DNA from: Galeruca laticollis
Lineage: Eukaryota > Arthropoda > Insecta > Coleoptera > Chrysomelidae
Assembly: GCA_963921935.1 (NCBI GenBank)
Contig: OY998180.1
Span: 196,953,044 to 197,017,043 of the forward strand
Reading direction: 5' to 3'
DNA: 64,000 bases
Position numbers and translations under genes: made by a program. Under the pieces are notes generated by a model. It was not told the DNA's origin. It did not search any database and worked only from the letters and a program-made list of their open reading frames with translations. Shown here one piece after another: positions 33,164-44,930 of the stretch (within the stretch, counting starts at the first letter, position 1; every line of letters starts with the position of its first letter).

Positions 33164-34619
33164 AATATTATTTCGAGTGACGATAAAGGAACTGTGTATA
33201 AGTTATGTAACTTGTTTAAAAATAAAACAGTCAAGATAAAAATGGAAAACAGAAATACTTCTTCATAAAAATTAGGCTCAAAAACTATTTCCTCAGAAGT
33301 TAGACTCAAGCATAGCAAAGTTTTTTCCTCGTTTGAAAAGGGGAAGAGTATTTCAGTTGAGTGTCCCTTATGTACTTTCTATTTTTTTAGCCAACAAATT
33401 ATTGCTTTTTGTGTTGTATTACTTCTGATAAATCTTGAAATTGATTTTCTGGTCATAAAATATAACATTGATATATATCTTTTTTTGGATTTTCTTTTTG
33501 AAGAACCTGTATACATTATTAAATTGTGGTCCATAACAATTTTTATACGACTGGCGAAATGAATTTTGAAAAATTTCAACAAGTTTTCGAAGAGGTTTTT
33601 TCGTTTTTGACTTCAATATATATTATATTTTGTTTGTGTTGAACTTTGCAATCTTGTATAGTTCTTTTTTATTTTGCATATTTTTTCTCAGATAATAGGA
33701 ACTAGTGATTTAACAACAGCCATGGTAAACTGGATTAGTAAAAAGTATTTGCCATTTCAATTTTTGTATGATTAGGAGACCCAACATTATTTTCGATTTA
33801 TATCCGCAAATTTTAAATTTCCAAAAAGATTTACACTCCGGTGACAAGTTTCGTTTAATCAGCTGCGATCTCGAGTGGAACAACAGCTAAAAGAAACTAC
33901 GTCTAAATTTTCATTTACTATTGATGGGTGGACCTCCATTGCAGGAAAAACGTACTACGGGATCACATTCCATTTCATAGATAAAGATTGGAATTACCAG
34001 TCAAAGGTTCTTGATTTGAGGCCCAAAAAACGATTTCATCAAAAGAGTTCAAAGTCAGACTCAAGCATAGCAAAGTTTTTTTGGATGAAATTTTTTATCG
34101 AAGTGAAGTCGGCGAAAAGCTAATTTTGGCGTTCCAAGCTGCCCGGGACAAAATTTTGAAGCATTATAAGAAACCAAATTGGATCTATTGCTTAACTCTA
34201 ATAGCTGATCCTAGACATAAAGTACAGACTTTTGATTTGACACCATGGGTGTTTGAGTTAAAAGAAAAAACTTTGATAGAAATTGAGTCAATATACGACG
34301 TGTACGTAGGAGGCGGTTGAAGACCGTATATTTGATGATGATATTATAAATTTTGATAATCTATATTCAGCACCATCTAGTTCATCTGCTTTTGATACAT
34401 CTCAGTCTCAAAATCGAACGAACGAAATAGAAGATTACCTTAGTCAGTCCAGAGCCGTGAGCAACGAATATATCTTACAATGGTGGAAATGTTATCAGAG
34501 GAATTTTCTTCTCTTAACAAAACTAACACGTGATGCTTTGTCCATTTCGGCTACTTCGGACCCAGCAGAAGGATTTTTCTCCAAAGCCTGACCCCTGATA
34601 TACCCAGGAATGCGCACAT

Positions 34620-36300
34620 TGCGATTTCTTTGTTGTTCGGAGTTCTCTGGATGACTTCGGTCAGCTAATACAGAGCTGTCTCAGTTGATCGACCCGCTCT
34701 GCTGCCATGCTGACATTTATGAAATGGTATATTCTCCAGATTCTCTGTTCTTATGTAGTTATCCACTACTTTCTCCATTGATTTGAGTAGAAACGATGTT
34801 AGACAGATGGTCTAAAAGATCGGGGATCAGTCCCATCTTTTTTCCCTACTTTTGGTATGAAGGTTACCCTTGCCCTTCTCCATTTTCTAGGTATTAGACC
34901 CACTGCTACACTGCTTCTTGTAATCTTCAGCAGGTGAGGAAGAATCTCCTCTATCCCTTGCTGTAGTAGTGCTGGAAATATTCCATCCACTCCTGGTGAT
35001 TTATATGGTTGGAAGGTACTTATTGCCCATTCCAACCGTTGTCTGGTAAATATTTTCTTAGCAATGTCCCAATCTTCCTTGTGGGATTTTTTGGTGTAGT
35101 TCATTGCTATTTCGGTGCTTGTTGCTGGTTCACTACCTGGGACGTGGGTTCTAAGAAGAAGAATCGATCGTTTCTCTTCATCTTCCGTGTATGTCTGGCT
35201 TTTTTAGCGACATTGTGGGGTTAATTCCTCCATTTGCGATGACCTTTTGTAATCTGGCCGCTGTGTGAGTGGAAGTGATTTTTTCGCAGAAGGCATGAAA
35301 ATTAAGCCTTTTGGCCTTCCTAATCTCCTTATTGTACTGAGTAAGCTTCTCAGTGTACCCCTGCCAATTACCGTCACGTTTGGCTCTATTAAAGAGCCGA
35401 CGAACCTCTTTTCTGAGGTTTGACAGGTTCTCATTCCACCAAAGAACATCCTTTTCTGAACGAGCTTTTGACAGTGGGCAACTGGAATGAAAAGCTTCCA
35501 TGATTGCCTCACTGATCTGGTCGACTCTTTGTTCCAGGTTGTAGTGCGGGTGATTTACCCCATTAACTTCGACGAGACCAAGCAGTATTTCTAGGATTTC
35601 GGATTGTAGGAATCGAGGTGGTATTTCCCTCTATCCTAAATTCGATGATCCTATGGTTGGAAAGTGATGGCTCGCTCATCACCCTCCAATCTTTTACATT
35701 TTTCCTAGCAGCAACATTAACAATTGTTACGTCCAGGACCTCTTCTCTTGCTCTCGTGACAAAAGTGGGGGTTGTCCCCACGTTTAAGGTCTCAAGGTTA
35801 TTTGCTAAGAGATATTCTAATAAACACTCATCTTTTGCGTTGTTATTGATGCTTCCCCACACGTTACTGTGTGCGTTGGCATCACAACCAATTATAATTG
35901 GCAGCCGTCTGCTATTGCAGTGTGTCACTAGCTCTTGTACGTCCTCTGGCAGTATCATCGACCCGTCTCCAGTGAAGTAGGCAGAGGCAATGACGATGTC
36001 TCGGTCGATACCCCCAATGTTGAGGTGAACCATGATTGGAACAAGGTCCCGTGACACGTATTCTGAAACACAAATATATTTTATGTTATTTCGTATGATT
36101 ACACAGGCACGCGGAGATACTTGCCTTTGATAATAAATCAATTTAGAATCCTTACATGCCAAACCTTTGAATTGGACTTCTTTGTTGATCCATGGTTCTT
36201 GAATCAGTACAATATCCAGTTGTAGTCTAGCGAACAACCTTGCAATCACGGCTGAATCTCCCTTCGCGTGATGCAGGTTAATCTGAGCTACGTTCGTGAA
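34620..36300 (-). pseudogene. I/LOA ORF2: endonuclease and N-terminal RT
   Basis: Begins near 36300 with QINLHHAKGDSAV, continuous with the open stretch 36249-35563: APE endonuclease with LIQEPWINKE, ACVIIRNN, IIGCDANAHSNVWG and LSNHRIIEF. 35501-35178 holds the linker (DVLWWNENLSNLRKEVRRLF). 35104-34799 holds FQPYKSPGVDGIFPALLQQG and RRARVTFIPKVGK of the RT; frame-shifted sequence below 34800 continues with a SFLLKSMEKVVDNYIRTENL segment up to motif A. Close in layout to the ORF2 at 11569. Frameshifts and truncation make it non-functional. Confidence 0.75.
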
Positions 36301-36341
36301 CGTGAATTATTATGGATGAGAGAGGCCGAGCTACTCAGCCT

Positions 36342-37530
36342 CTATTCATCCCCCTCCTTTCTCTCTCCCTGACCCTCCTCGACCACCATGTCAGTTTCTC
36401 CCTCGGTAATCGAGCAGGTTTCTTGATCTCGAGTCAGACTCTCGATCCCCAGGCTACTTTTCCCAGTTTCCCGGGATGCAGAGACAGTCTCTGCATTCCC
36501 AGTCATACCAGCAGAGCCGGAGGAGATCTTGGGCTGACCCAAGGTCAAGCTGTAGCCTTTCTCCCCTTTTGCAGAGGTTCCGGATGTGGAGGGTATCTCC
36601 ATGTCCTTTGGATCCTCCGCGGGATTCTTTTTTTCCCCCAGCTCCGAGACAGGGATACGCCCAAAACGGAAGTTTAGCGCGTAACCTCCTGCCTTCAGAG
36701 CCTCCCCAGATTGGTGATCGATCCCGATCGTGAGGATAGTTCCCTGTCTCTTTTTCTTAGAGTTCAGGATCTTCCAAGCCCCAGTAGTGAGGTTGGAGTT
36801 CTGAACCTCGACAAGTTGGAGGATCTTCTCCAGTTTCATGTCTTGGCTTCTTGGGAAGAACACCGTTATGGTGACCGGCTTTGGGATGTCGTCTCCACTT
36901 CGATCCACCAATTTGGGTCCTTCCCAAGAGTTTAATTTCGGCGCTGACCTCATGACTCAGTCTGCCGATTCTTTTGACCCACAGTCCACCAGTATCATTC
37001 TACAACGGCAGTGGATACCTGATAAGTGGATTCCCTTCTCTATGCTCTGACACAGCTCTTCCACCAGAGTGTCTTCCAGGGGGAGAGCTCCTCTGCTTTC
37101 AGGATGACCCCAGGATAATCCTTGGGCATTATTCCCACCCTAAAAGCCTTCTCTGTTTTGCCAGCTGTTGCGTAACTAGTGGCTTGCCCGGTTACCGTTG
37201 CAGCAATTTTTGATTTCTTGCTTAGGGGCCGCAGCGGGGGAGTTGGTGTTTCCTTCGGGGGGTTGGGCGCTGAATTACCTGCTTCCTGGCCTCTTCAGGG
37301 GATATTACTTGATTGAGGAGTCGCAGGTATTTCCGCGCCTCTGCTCCACTGAGGCGATTTCTCAGTGGGTCGTCTATGCCGCCCGGTTCTCCCGATTTTG
37401 GGAGGTCGAACGGCATACGACCTTTGTGCCGTTTGGCCTTTTTTCCCTCTGTGAGGTGCCCGGATGAAGAGGTGGAGTTTGTCTCTACTACTTTTCCGGT
37501 GAAAGTCTTGCTTTTTCTTTCTCTTTCCAT
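36342..37530 (-). pseudogene. I/LOA ORF1 (gag-like)
   Basis: N-terminal part 37530-37222: basic, KVVETNSTSSSGHLTEGKKA and DPLRNRLSGAEARKYLRLLN. C-terminal part 36953-36342 with the DUF4780-like core (ITVFFPRSQDMKLEKILQLV; NSNLTTGAWKIL; GTILTIGIDHQSGEALKAGG; FRFGRIPV), then an acidic, Ser/Glu-rich tail. Frames are broken between 37222 and 36953. Confidence 0.65.
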
Positions 37531-38471
37531 AAGTGGTCCCGCGAAAAGCTAGGGTCATTACGGTCCACCGCTGCAGAGCCCCGCATGCAGAGGTATGGGG
37601 TTCAATACAATGGAGCTCCCCCCGGTGCTTCAAGGTCGAAACCAGTAAAGGACTATTCTTCTATATAGCCACGCATTCTTCGGCCTGGTTTCCCACCTTG
37701 ACTTTAGGTTTTTAATGAGGTTGTCTCCTCTTGGTCCGGGCATTAAAGCCAAGACTCCCTATCCCACTGGCCCGCGAGACTTGACCAGAGACAGCCAGGA
37801 GACATTGGTATAACAGGGTATTTCAAGGTAAGCTCGAAATTTCACCCGGCATGGTAACCCTGTGTGCAATCCCTTAGCCACGATACTACAGCTGGGACAG
37901 GTAAAGTTGGTTCGCGGCAGGGTATTCGAGGGCTGCCAGTTGAGTTTTTAGACACAACGAGCCCCAGATATTTCCCCGCAGACCTCCTCCTCATATAAAA
38001 TCATCTCAGAGGACCTTCTCTTATCCGCCACCTGGAGACGCGCCGGGCTGGTGCTTCACCCCCTCCACATCAATAAATATCCCGACGAACAGCGACGAAC
38101 TACGTACATATCTACTGATGTGGACCCGGAAATACTGTAAATACTAAGAATGTTTTAGTATCAGACGGACAAACTTAAACAAGTGATTCCATAACTCGAA
38201 ATATTTTACCAGTATTTTTTTTTACTTGAAAAATTACCTGATTTACTGTTAAAATTTGTCGCTGGAGTGTCTAAAAACAATAATTTTCATGTTGACAAAT
38301 ACTGTCCATTTCTTAATTCTTAAGACCTTTATTTACTTTAAATCACTTGAAAACCTATTATCTTTAAATTTTCTTTAAAAAAATTGGTTCCAATGAAATC
38401 TACCAAAAAAGTGTAAGACTTGCAAGAGCCTTGGTACAAGACCAAGAACAAAACTGTACCCTGCATCACTA

Positions 38472-38890
38472 AAATCCTCATTGGATAGTGGAGACACATA
38501 CGCAGTATCCACAAAAGATCAATGTGGGCAGGAATTATTAATAATACCATTGTGGGACCTTATTTTTGGACTAAAACTATGACAGGTGAAAAATACTAGG
38601 CATTTTTAGAATCGGAGTTAATTCCAAAATTATTCAGACTCTTTATATAGATTAATTCATTATCTTCTAGGCGTTCTATGAGTTGAGTTTCTTAACATTA
38701 CATTACCAAATCGTTGGATTGGAATAAGCCAGCATGATCTCCGGATTTGACACTTCTAGAATATGCTACACAGGGTTCGTTATTCAATGGTACATCGTCC
38801 AAATTTTTGCATTGAAGTAAAATTTGTTTGAACATCTTTTATAAATGAATATCTTGTTTTATAACAATTATTCATTTTTAATAAAGTTTA
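38472..38890 (+). pseudogene. Mariner/IS630-type transposase, C-terminal remnant
   Basis: Plus strand: NPHW, then in shifted frames QYPQKINVWAG, IINNTIVGPYFW, MTGEKY, FLESELIPKL (about 38475-38640), and SPDLTLLEYATQGSLFN near 38750. This is the second half of the catalytic domain of the same superfamily as the remnant at 600-1130. It begins right at the hAT right end, so the hAT may have landed in it; a possible upstream part before 28905 is too decayed to be sure of. Confidence 0.6.
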
Positions 38891-40093
38891 AACTCTGTAA
38901 CCAAGGATAAAACGCAAATTTCTTATTTTTACCATTTAATTTGTTTTGGTCCCGCGATTAATATTCCGAAAGGACGGACGTCAATTTTTACACACTGTAT
39001 TTATGATTATAAAAAATACCTATGAAAAGTAAATTAACAAGTGTTTTTCCCTAAAATGACTATTATTAAACAACGATGATTCGGCATAATGTCAAAATCA
39101 AACCACATATTATTTATTAAAGTTCTGAGAACCTATAAATTGAAAAAAAATGGGGAAAATGAAAGGATCCCTTAAAACTATTGCGGTAAGATTTCAAGCA
39201 ATATGATTACCATATAAAAATCCGAAAAAAAGGTTACTAAACGTTATCAAAAAGATTACATAATGATATGAAATCAGTAATTTTATACAACAATTTAGGA
39301 AACATACATAGAACCTCAAGTGCCTGAAGGTTATTTAAAAGCAACAACAATTTCTTATCATTTCTTGTAATTTCTACGATTTCTACAGTTTCTTGTGGTT
39401 TACATTTACATTAAATTATATACACAATCTTATTGTTTTTAATATAGTTCTTCTCAACTATTATTTTGCAGAAATGACGTATATAATTCTCACATTCGTT
39501 GACTGCCAAAATTCAAAACAAAGCTCTTTTCAACCAAACGTCTTAATTTTCAATTTAAAACTTGAATAATTTTTTACTTTTATCTTGAATCTACTCCTGA
39601 ATATGCTCGTGAAATATATCCATCTACCTGGGCAGTCTTTAGCCTATTGGGAGCCCTGGGCACATTAGGATGATGGGGCCCATATGACCTTGATAAATAT
39701 GGTTTTAGATGGGGACCCTATCGATCGCGAGATTCTGGGCACGTGCCCAGTGGAAATGAGTATGCATCTAAGTAGAAATCAACAAGATAACCTCATAAGT
39801 GTTGTGTCTAAACAGATTCGATGCTTAATTGCCACAAAAGTACGTGATTGATCATTTAGAAAAGCTTCTTACTGGAAATGCTTGTCGAAAGATCTAGAAC
39901 ATGACTTCTACGGACTACAAAGTAAAATGTGTGTATCAAAGAGATCGAACAACTTTGGATATAAAACCAATTGCAAATATTGTATTCAGAAAAGTAACCA
40001 TCAAAGTGAAACTCACAATTAAATAACGATGGGGATAACTTTTATATATGACATAACTCTGATAACGAAATCCTAAAATCAATTGAAAATAGT
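38891..40093. other. Unassigned AT-rich sequence
   Basis: No gene recognised. At about 39655-39750 there are GC-rich words with inverted copies (ctgggcac / gtgcccag), possibly the end of a further DNA transposon. Confidence 0.3.
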
Positions 40094-40183
40094 CGGTTTT
40101 AAAGATTAAAAATAACTTTTCCGCACTTAAACACTCCGGAGGCTGTATCGTGCTAATAAACCAAAATTTCTCCAAAAATGACC
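40094..40183 (-). repeat. Satellite-carrying element, 3'-end fragment (minus)
   Basis: Reversed 3' end (aacttttccgc) joined to one partial satellite unit. Confidence 0.6.
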
Positions 40184-40462
40184 ACTTTGCACGCATTGTG
40201 AGTCCATTCATATTCTATATCTGCAGTTAAAAGAATCTTCTATTGTGATTGCTTTATAAATGTAGACTAGTTTCATCTATTTGTTAAACATCTTAACTTA
40301 CAACATTGACTAAATATACGTTTTCTACTTCATATACACTTTATGATTTTAGTTATGTCATTATTTATTTCTGAATTCTATATTTTTCTTTAATACAATG
40401 TGATAGAAATTTTCATAATAATAAAGTTGTTTTAGAAATTGATTTTATTTCTTCCCTTTCAG

Positions 40463-40787
40463 TATGAGCATGGTACTTGAAGTACCACATTTTTGTCATT
40501 TTTGGAGAAATTTCAATTTGTTAGCACGATACAGCCTCCGGAGTGTGAACAAGTAACCAATTTTATGATTAGAGCGTTTAATAGATGAACCATTGATTTT
40601 CAGCTCACTAGAGCCAGTACAAGGGGTGCTATGGTACTTGAAGTACCACATTTTTGGAAAAATTTCGGTTTGTTAGCACGATACAGCCCCCGAAGTGTAT
40701 ACAAGTGACAATTTTATGATAGAATATTGTTCAGGGCATCTCACAGATGCGAAAAAGTTAGTTTTAATCTTTAAAACTGTTTATTTC
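40463..40787 (+). repeat. Satellite-carrying element, 3' fragment (plus)
   Basis: Nearly two satellite units ending in the usual 3' end. Confidence 0.7.
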
Positions 40788-41346
40788 CTTTGAAATTTAA
40801 ACTGTTTTTTGTGTAATAGTTGTATTTGGTTCACTGTGTAGCTACATTGATAGATGTGTTTGGATCATCCCGTTCTAGTATTTTCAGGTCACACCATTCT
40901 TCGTTTCGCTAAGCAAGATGTAGATGGTTTTTCAGAATTTTAAATTCTTCTCTCTGCTTTGTAGTTAGATATTGAGCAATGGCAATTCTTTTGCCTTTTA
41001 GATTTTTGACATTTTGAAAAATGGTTTGCTTCTTAAAATATGAAGTAAATTCAATCTTAATTGGACTATCTTTGTTTCGTCATAGTGTATTAATGTTATT
41101 GAAATCAGATTCCATTAAAGATATGTTCAATATATTGTTTAATGTTGTGATTAGCGATTTTATATCTAATTTAGATCATCCCTTTCCAGTCCAAATACAA
41201 TAAATAATGTTGTTCCGTTTCGACTCTCTTTCAAGAAACTCGATTTTATTTTTCAAATTATAGTTTTCTTTTTCTAGAACTCATATCTTTCTTGATACTG
41301 CTTCAATTCCAAAGTTCAGTCTTGTTTTAGCAGCGTCGATTGTATG

Positions 41347-41560
41347 GAATGTATACAAGTGACCAATTTTATGATTGGATATTGTTCAGGGTGACTCACA
41401 AATGAACTCTATTGATTTTCAGCTCACCAGAGCCAGTACTACGTGTCCTATAAATCCAGATATACTACATTTTTGGTAATTTTTGGAGAAATGTCGGTTC
41501 ATTAGCATGATACAACATATGCAGACAATATAGTTTTAATCTTTAAACCGTTTATTTTTA
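41347..41560 (+). repeat. Satellite-carrying element, 3' fragment (plus)
   Basis: One satellite unit and a decayed 3' end (ttttaatctttaaaccg). Confidence 0.65.
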
Positions 41561-42115
41561 TTTGAATTTTTAATTTACATATTTTTTTCTGTCAAATAAA
41601 ACTGTTGAAAAAATATTATTCAAGTATGATCATGAAATTAACTGTCTCGACCCTTACTTCGTGGAATCTGCTCATATTAGTGTTTTAAATGAAACTATCG
41701 GTTTCTAGTTAATTCCACAATATAATAAAAGTTATTAAAAATTCAAAAAAATTGATAATTGTTTCGATAAATCAATATCATGCCTACCTGACGTTTAGTA
41801 GTTATTTTTGGCTAGACCAAGAAGTGACCTAACTTGTGATTGACTTAATATATGTTTATAGAAAAAAGAAGATGTGATATTACAAGTATTGAAGCTTAGA
41901 TATTATTAGCCCTATGGTGATATCCTGGATATCATTTTTCCAATTAAGATCAGTATAACTGTGCAATGATATAGAAAACCAGGAAAACTATATCTGCTGA
42001 TCTTTACAATTATCACTTAAGAAGACAGTTTATTAGTGGAGAACTCCCTAGATTTAACTGTTCATTGACAACTTCATATTCTGGGTTTCTTAAATGTCTT
42101 CTAATTTCCAGTTCT

Positions 42116-43222
42116 TCAAGGAAATCCAATTCTTTTCTTTTCACAAATATGCAGCACTTCTAGTTTTGTGTTAGGTGTCAATGAATGATTGGTGTCAAGT
42201 AGATGTTTTGCGTAGTGGGATTTATCTGGTTGTTTTAATCTGTATGCTCGTAAGTGCTCACTGTATCGTATTTCAAAATTCCTAAGGGTCTGACCCAAAT
42301 AGACAGCATTACATTCTGGACATTTGAGTTTATATATACCTGACTTCTTTAATAGTGGTATTTTTGTTTTTACATTTAACAATTTTGTACTAACGTTACT
42401 TTCTGTTTTAAAAGAAATTGTTGTATTCGTTGCTGAAGATATTATCTTTGAAATATTATTAGAAATATTTCCTGCATATGTGATGGTTTTATAAGTTTTA
42501 ATTTCATCAGCTTGTTTAGGATATATTAGTTGTAATGCCACTTTTTCCTCTTTTTTACTAATTAGCTTATTTATCATATCTAATGGATAACCGTTAGATG
42601 TTGCTATTTGTCTAATTGTATTAATCTCTCTATCAAAATTACATTTGTTCATAGGAACTGAAAAAGCTCTATGTATCATTGAATTATATGCTGCTAGTCT
42701 GTGTGACACAGAGTGGTTAGAATTGAATGGAATTGTTACATCAGTTTGTGTTGGTTTTCGGTAAATTGAATAATCAAGTACATTATTAACTCTTTGAATT
42801 TTTAAATCAAGAAAATTGATTGAGCTATTTTCTTCAATTTCTAATGTAAATTTAATTTTCGGGTGTAAATTATTGATGTGGTTGAAAAATACATCTAATT
42901 GTCGTTCACTACCCATAAAACAAGCTAATATGTCATCTACATATCTATACCAAAATAAAATATGTTTCGAAATATTACTTTCAAAGATCTTTCATTCTAA
43001 AGGTGATATAGGGCTTCCCATTGGAAAACCTTCATTTTGAATATATATCTTATTGTCAAAAGTGAAATAATTCTGATTAATGCATACATCAAATAAATTA
43101 AGTATATCTGATATTATTCCCGGATTAATATTTTTATCTTCTAGTAATTTTCTTACAAGTATTAGACATTCTTTAGGAGGAATTTTAGTAAACATTTTTT
43201 TGAAATACGATACAGTGAGCAC
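42116..43222 (-). pseudogene. PLE reverse transcriptase and GIY-YIG endonuclease, partial
   Basis: 43222-42992 carries RT fingers/palm sequence (VSYFKKMFTKIPPKECLILV; NEGFPMGSPISPLE, equivalent to motif B). A break follows near 42990, then 42916-42116 reads SERQLDVFFNHINNLHPKI, SINFLDLKIQ and DYSIYRKPTQTDVTIPFNSN (the PLE region after the catalytic aspartates), and a C-terminal GIY-YIG domain: KSGIYKLKCPECNAVYLGQT with LRNFEIRYSEH, including the CPEC zinc-knuckle-like pair seen in Penelope/Neptune types. The catalytic YxDD, read as RYxDDILACF, lies at the break (about 42950-42920). PLE enzymes prime cDNA at nicked DNA. Not translatable as one protein. Confidence 0.8.
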
Positions 43223-43716
43223 TTACGAGCATACAGATTAAAACAACCAGATAAATCCCACTACGCAAAACATCTACTTGACACCAATCATTCATTGACA
43301 TCTAACACAAAACTAGAAGTACTGCATATTTGTGAAAAGAAACAAGAACTGGATTTCCTTGAAGAACTGGAAATTAGAAGACATTTAAGAAACCCACAAT
43401 ATGAAGTTGTCAATGAACAGTTAAATCTAGGGAATTCTCCACTAATAAACTGTCTTCTTAAGTGATAATTGTAAAGATCAGCAGATATAGTTTTCCTGGT
43501 TTTCTATATCATTGCACAGTTATACTGATCTTAATTGGAAAAATTATATCCAGGATATCACCATAGGGCTAATAATATCTAAGCTTCAATATTTGTAATA
43601 TCACATCTTCTTCTTTTTTCTATAAACATATATTAAGCCAATCACAAGTTAGGTTACTTCTTGGTCTAGCCAAATATAACTACTAAGCATCAGGTAGGCA
43701 TAAAATAAAATGTAAC

Positions 43717-43772
43717 TTCTGTCATTCTGACGATGATATTGATTTATCGAAACAATTGTCAATTTTTTAGAA
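43717..43772 (+). ncRNA. Candidate hammerhead ribozyme in PLE right arm
   Basis: Stem I outer TTCT (43717-43720) with AGAA (43769-43772), internal loop GTC/TTTTT, inner ATT (43724-43726) with AAT (43761-43763); box CTGACGA (43727-43733); one extra T; stem II GATA (43735-43738) with TATC (43745-43748); GAA (43749-43751); stem III ACAA with TTGT (43752-43759); C17 at 43760. Sits in the 3' non-coding arm of a PLE, where hammerheads are known in other PLEs. Confidence 0.5.
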
Positions 43773-43880
43773 TTTTCAATAACTTGTATTATATTGTGGA
43801 ATTAACTAGAGACCTTGAGTTTCATTTAAAACACTAATATGAGCATATTCCAGGAAGTAAGGGTCGAGACAGTCAATTTC

Positions 43881-44254
43881 ACTATTATTTACATTGTATA
43901 CTTGAATGCCTTGTCCAACAATAACTAACAGTTACCTGTACTAGTTGGTATGGATTACCAATGACCTACTCAGGGTTTATTACAGGTAAGTACCCAATGT
44001 TTATTTCAACCAAGACGAAATATCTTGGAATTAACTATAAGTTGTTTTACTTTATTTTGCTACTTACAAACTTTTAGAGGGTATTGTAATATTATACTAG
44101 TAAAAAAGTGTCAAAAAATTGTTTCAAGTCAGGATATTGTGTTATGTAATGTTTTGTTTATTTTCTAACTCAAAATAATTTGCGGCACGATGTATCAGTG
44201 TTTGCAGAGAGTAGGGAGGAAGGAAAAAACAATATGTTGAAAACGATGCAAATA
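43881..44254. other. Unassigned sequence downstream of vrille
   Basis: AT-rich; no gene or repeat seen. Confidence 0.3.
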
Positions 44255-44930
44255 TTTATTTTAATACATAATTAGGATACATTCAAACGGTAATAGGAAA
44301 ATATTGATATTTTCATTATAATATGTAGTTATGTTTAAAGCTGGACAAAAGATTCTGATTCATTCGTATCCTTCACATATACATGATCAAAGTGAACTTT
44401 AGATTTTGAGGTAATGTCCAGCGAATCTAAGATATTTTATAAATATACAATGAGATAACATAACATAGTAATATTGACCGCTAGTGGTAAATAACAAAAA
44501 TACATACATTTATACATAAGATAAATAGTTACAAAAATCACACATATTTTCAGCTTACATTAAAAGGTACGTTTATCCCTATGATAAGATGACAAAAGTA
44601 TTATCAGCTGATGGTGATAACATAATCATATATTTTATTCTTAAAAATCTTCTGTTATTATTAATAAACAGCCAATAAGTCAATTCTGTAAAATGGTGAC
44701 AAAACAATAATCATAGGAAAACATTGGCAAATGAAAGCAGTATTTGTGCTAGACGAAAAATATCCATCAGTTTAAACCTTAACTAATATAAATAAATAAC
44801 TACAAATATAATAAATATGCTCCCTTGGAGCACGATATGTCCAATCTCTTTTGAGAATCATCACAAAAACAGTGGCGTTTTGGTAACCACTTCATCACAT
44901 CAACAACTAAACTAACAATGAGAACCCTCC
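44255..44930 (-). other. Probable vrille 3' UTR
   Basis: Non-coding, AT-rich, directly after the vri stop. Several AATAAA signals occur on this strand; one is at 44255-44260. The true end is not determinable from sequence alone. Confidence 0.4.

Larger units (their letters stand above)
30182..34590 (+). pseudogene. hAT transposase (BED finger type), interrupted
   Basis: Start MSDPESSPCVSDSDSYFYQL at 30182; after a frameshift, QKLKTYPIHKKNRKNGKYR runs up to the insertion point at 30353. Coding resumes at about 33158 with a BED-finger-like segment (GTVYKLCNLFKNKTVKIKME then NRNTSS), then the catalytic segment FSFTIDGWTSIAGKTYYGIT (about 33910-33970, first Asp in TIDGWTS), ADPRHKVQTFDL (about 34205) and the dimerisation tail YLSQSRAVSNEYILQWWKCY (about 34435-34495) and ATSDPAEGFFSKA (about 34550-34590). 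The last 20 or so codons, RRTTYISTDVDPEIL, seem to follow the second insertion at about 38088-38135. A part of the middle is deleted and there are stops; it is dead. Confidence 0.65.
34592..38085 (-). mobile_element. Second I/LOA-group element, 5' part (ORF1, endonuclease, RT start)
   Basis: Minus strand, from a GC-richer leader (about 38085-37540) through ORF1 (37530-36342) to ORF2 (from about 36300), ending at 34592 inside RT motif A, where the normal FLDIEGAF reads FLGISG. Its 3' truncation is unusual, since target-primed insertion normally truncates 5' ends. The missing interval between this end and the 3' part at 31757 would be about 200 codons (motifs A to thumb). Confidence 0.75.
28913..38471 (+). 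mobile_element. Ac-like hAT element, split by nested insertions
   Basis: The left end TAGTGATGAGCGAGACTGG (28913) and right end, read inverted, TAGTGATGCAGGG (38471) are Ac-type terminal repeats; both are followed inward by gtcttgg/cttgcaag subterminal repeats. Transposase pieces on the plus strand lie at 30182-30353, 33158-34590 and about 38085-38150. Between them are a 5'-truncated I/LOA element (30354-31757), a satellite-carrying element (31758-33163) and the 5' part of an I/LOA element (34592 to about 38085). The 8-bp flanks tttgtaaa and aaatcctc do not match, so the two ends may come from different copies or the site has decayed. Confidence 0.6.
41634..43880 (-). mobile_element. Penelope-like element with inverted arms (PLE family 1, copy A)
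   Basis: The central minus-strand coding part (42116-43222) is flanked by arms that are inverted copies of one another: 41634-42278 and 43202-43880, sharing the ends gaaatt(a/g)actgtctcgaccc. The arms carry the 3' part of the GIY-YIG coding region and the 3' untranslated region. Inverted or tandem terminal duplications are typical of PLEs. The RT N-terminus is cut off where the right arm starts (43202-43222). The left arm has lost about 30 bp that include the hammerhead-like box kept in the right arm. Confidence 0.8.

Noticed and set aside
36312..37530. Plus-strand open stretches over the second I/LOA element
   Set aside because: Antisense shadows of ORF1 on the minus strand in GC-richer sequence.
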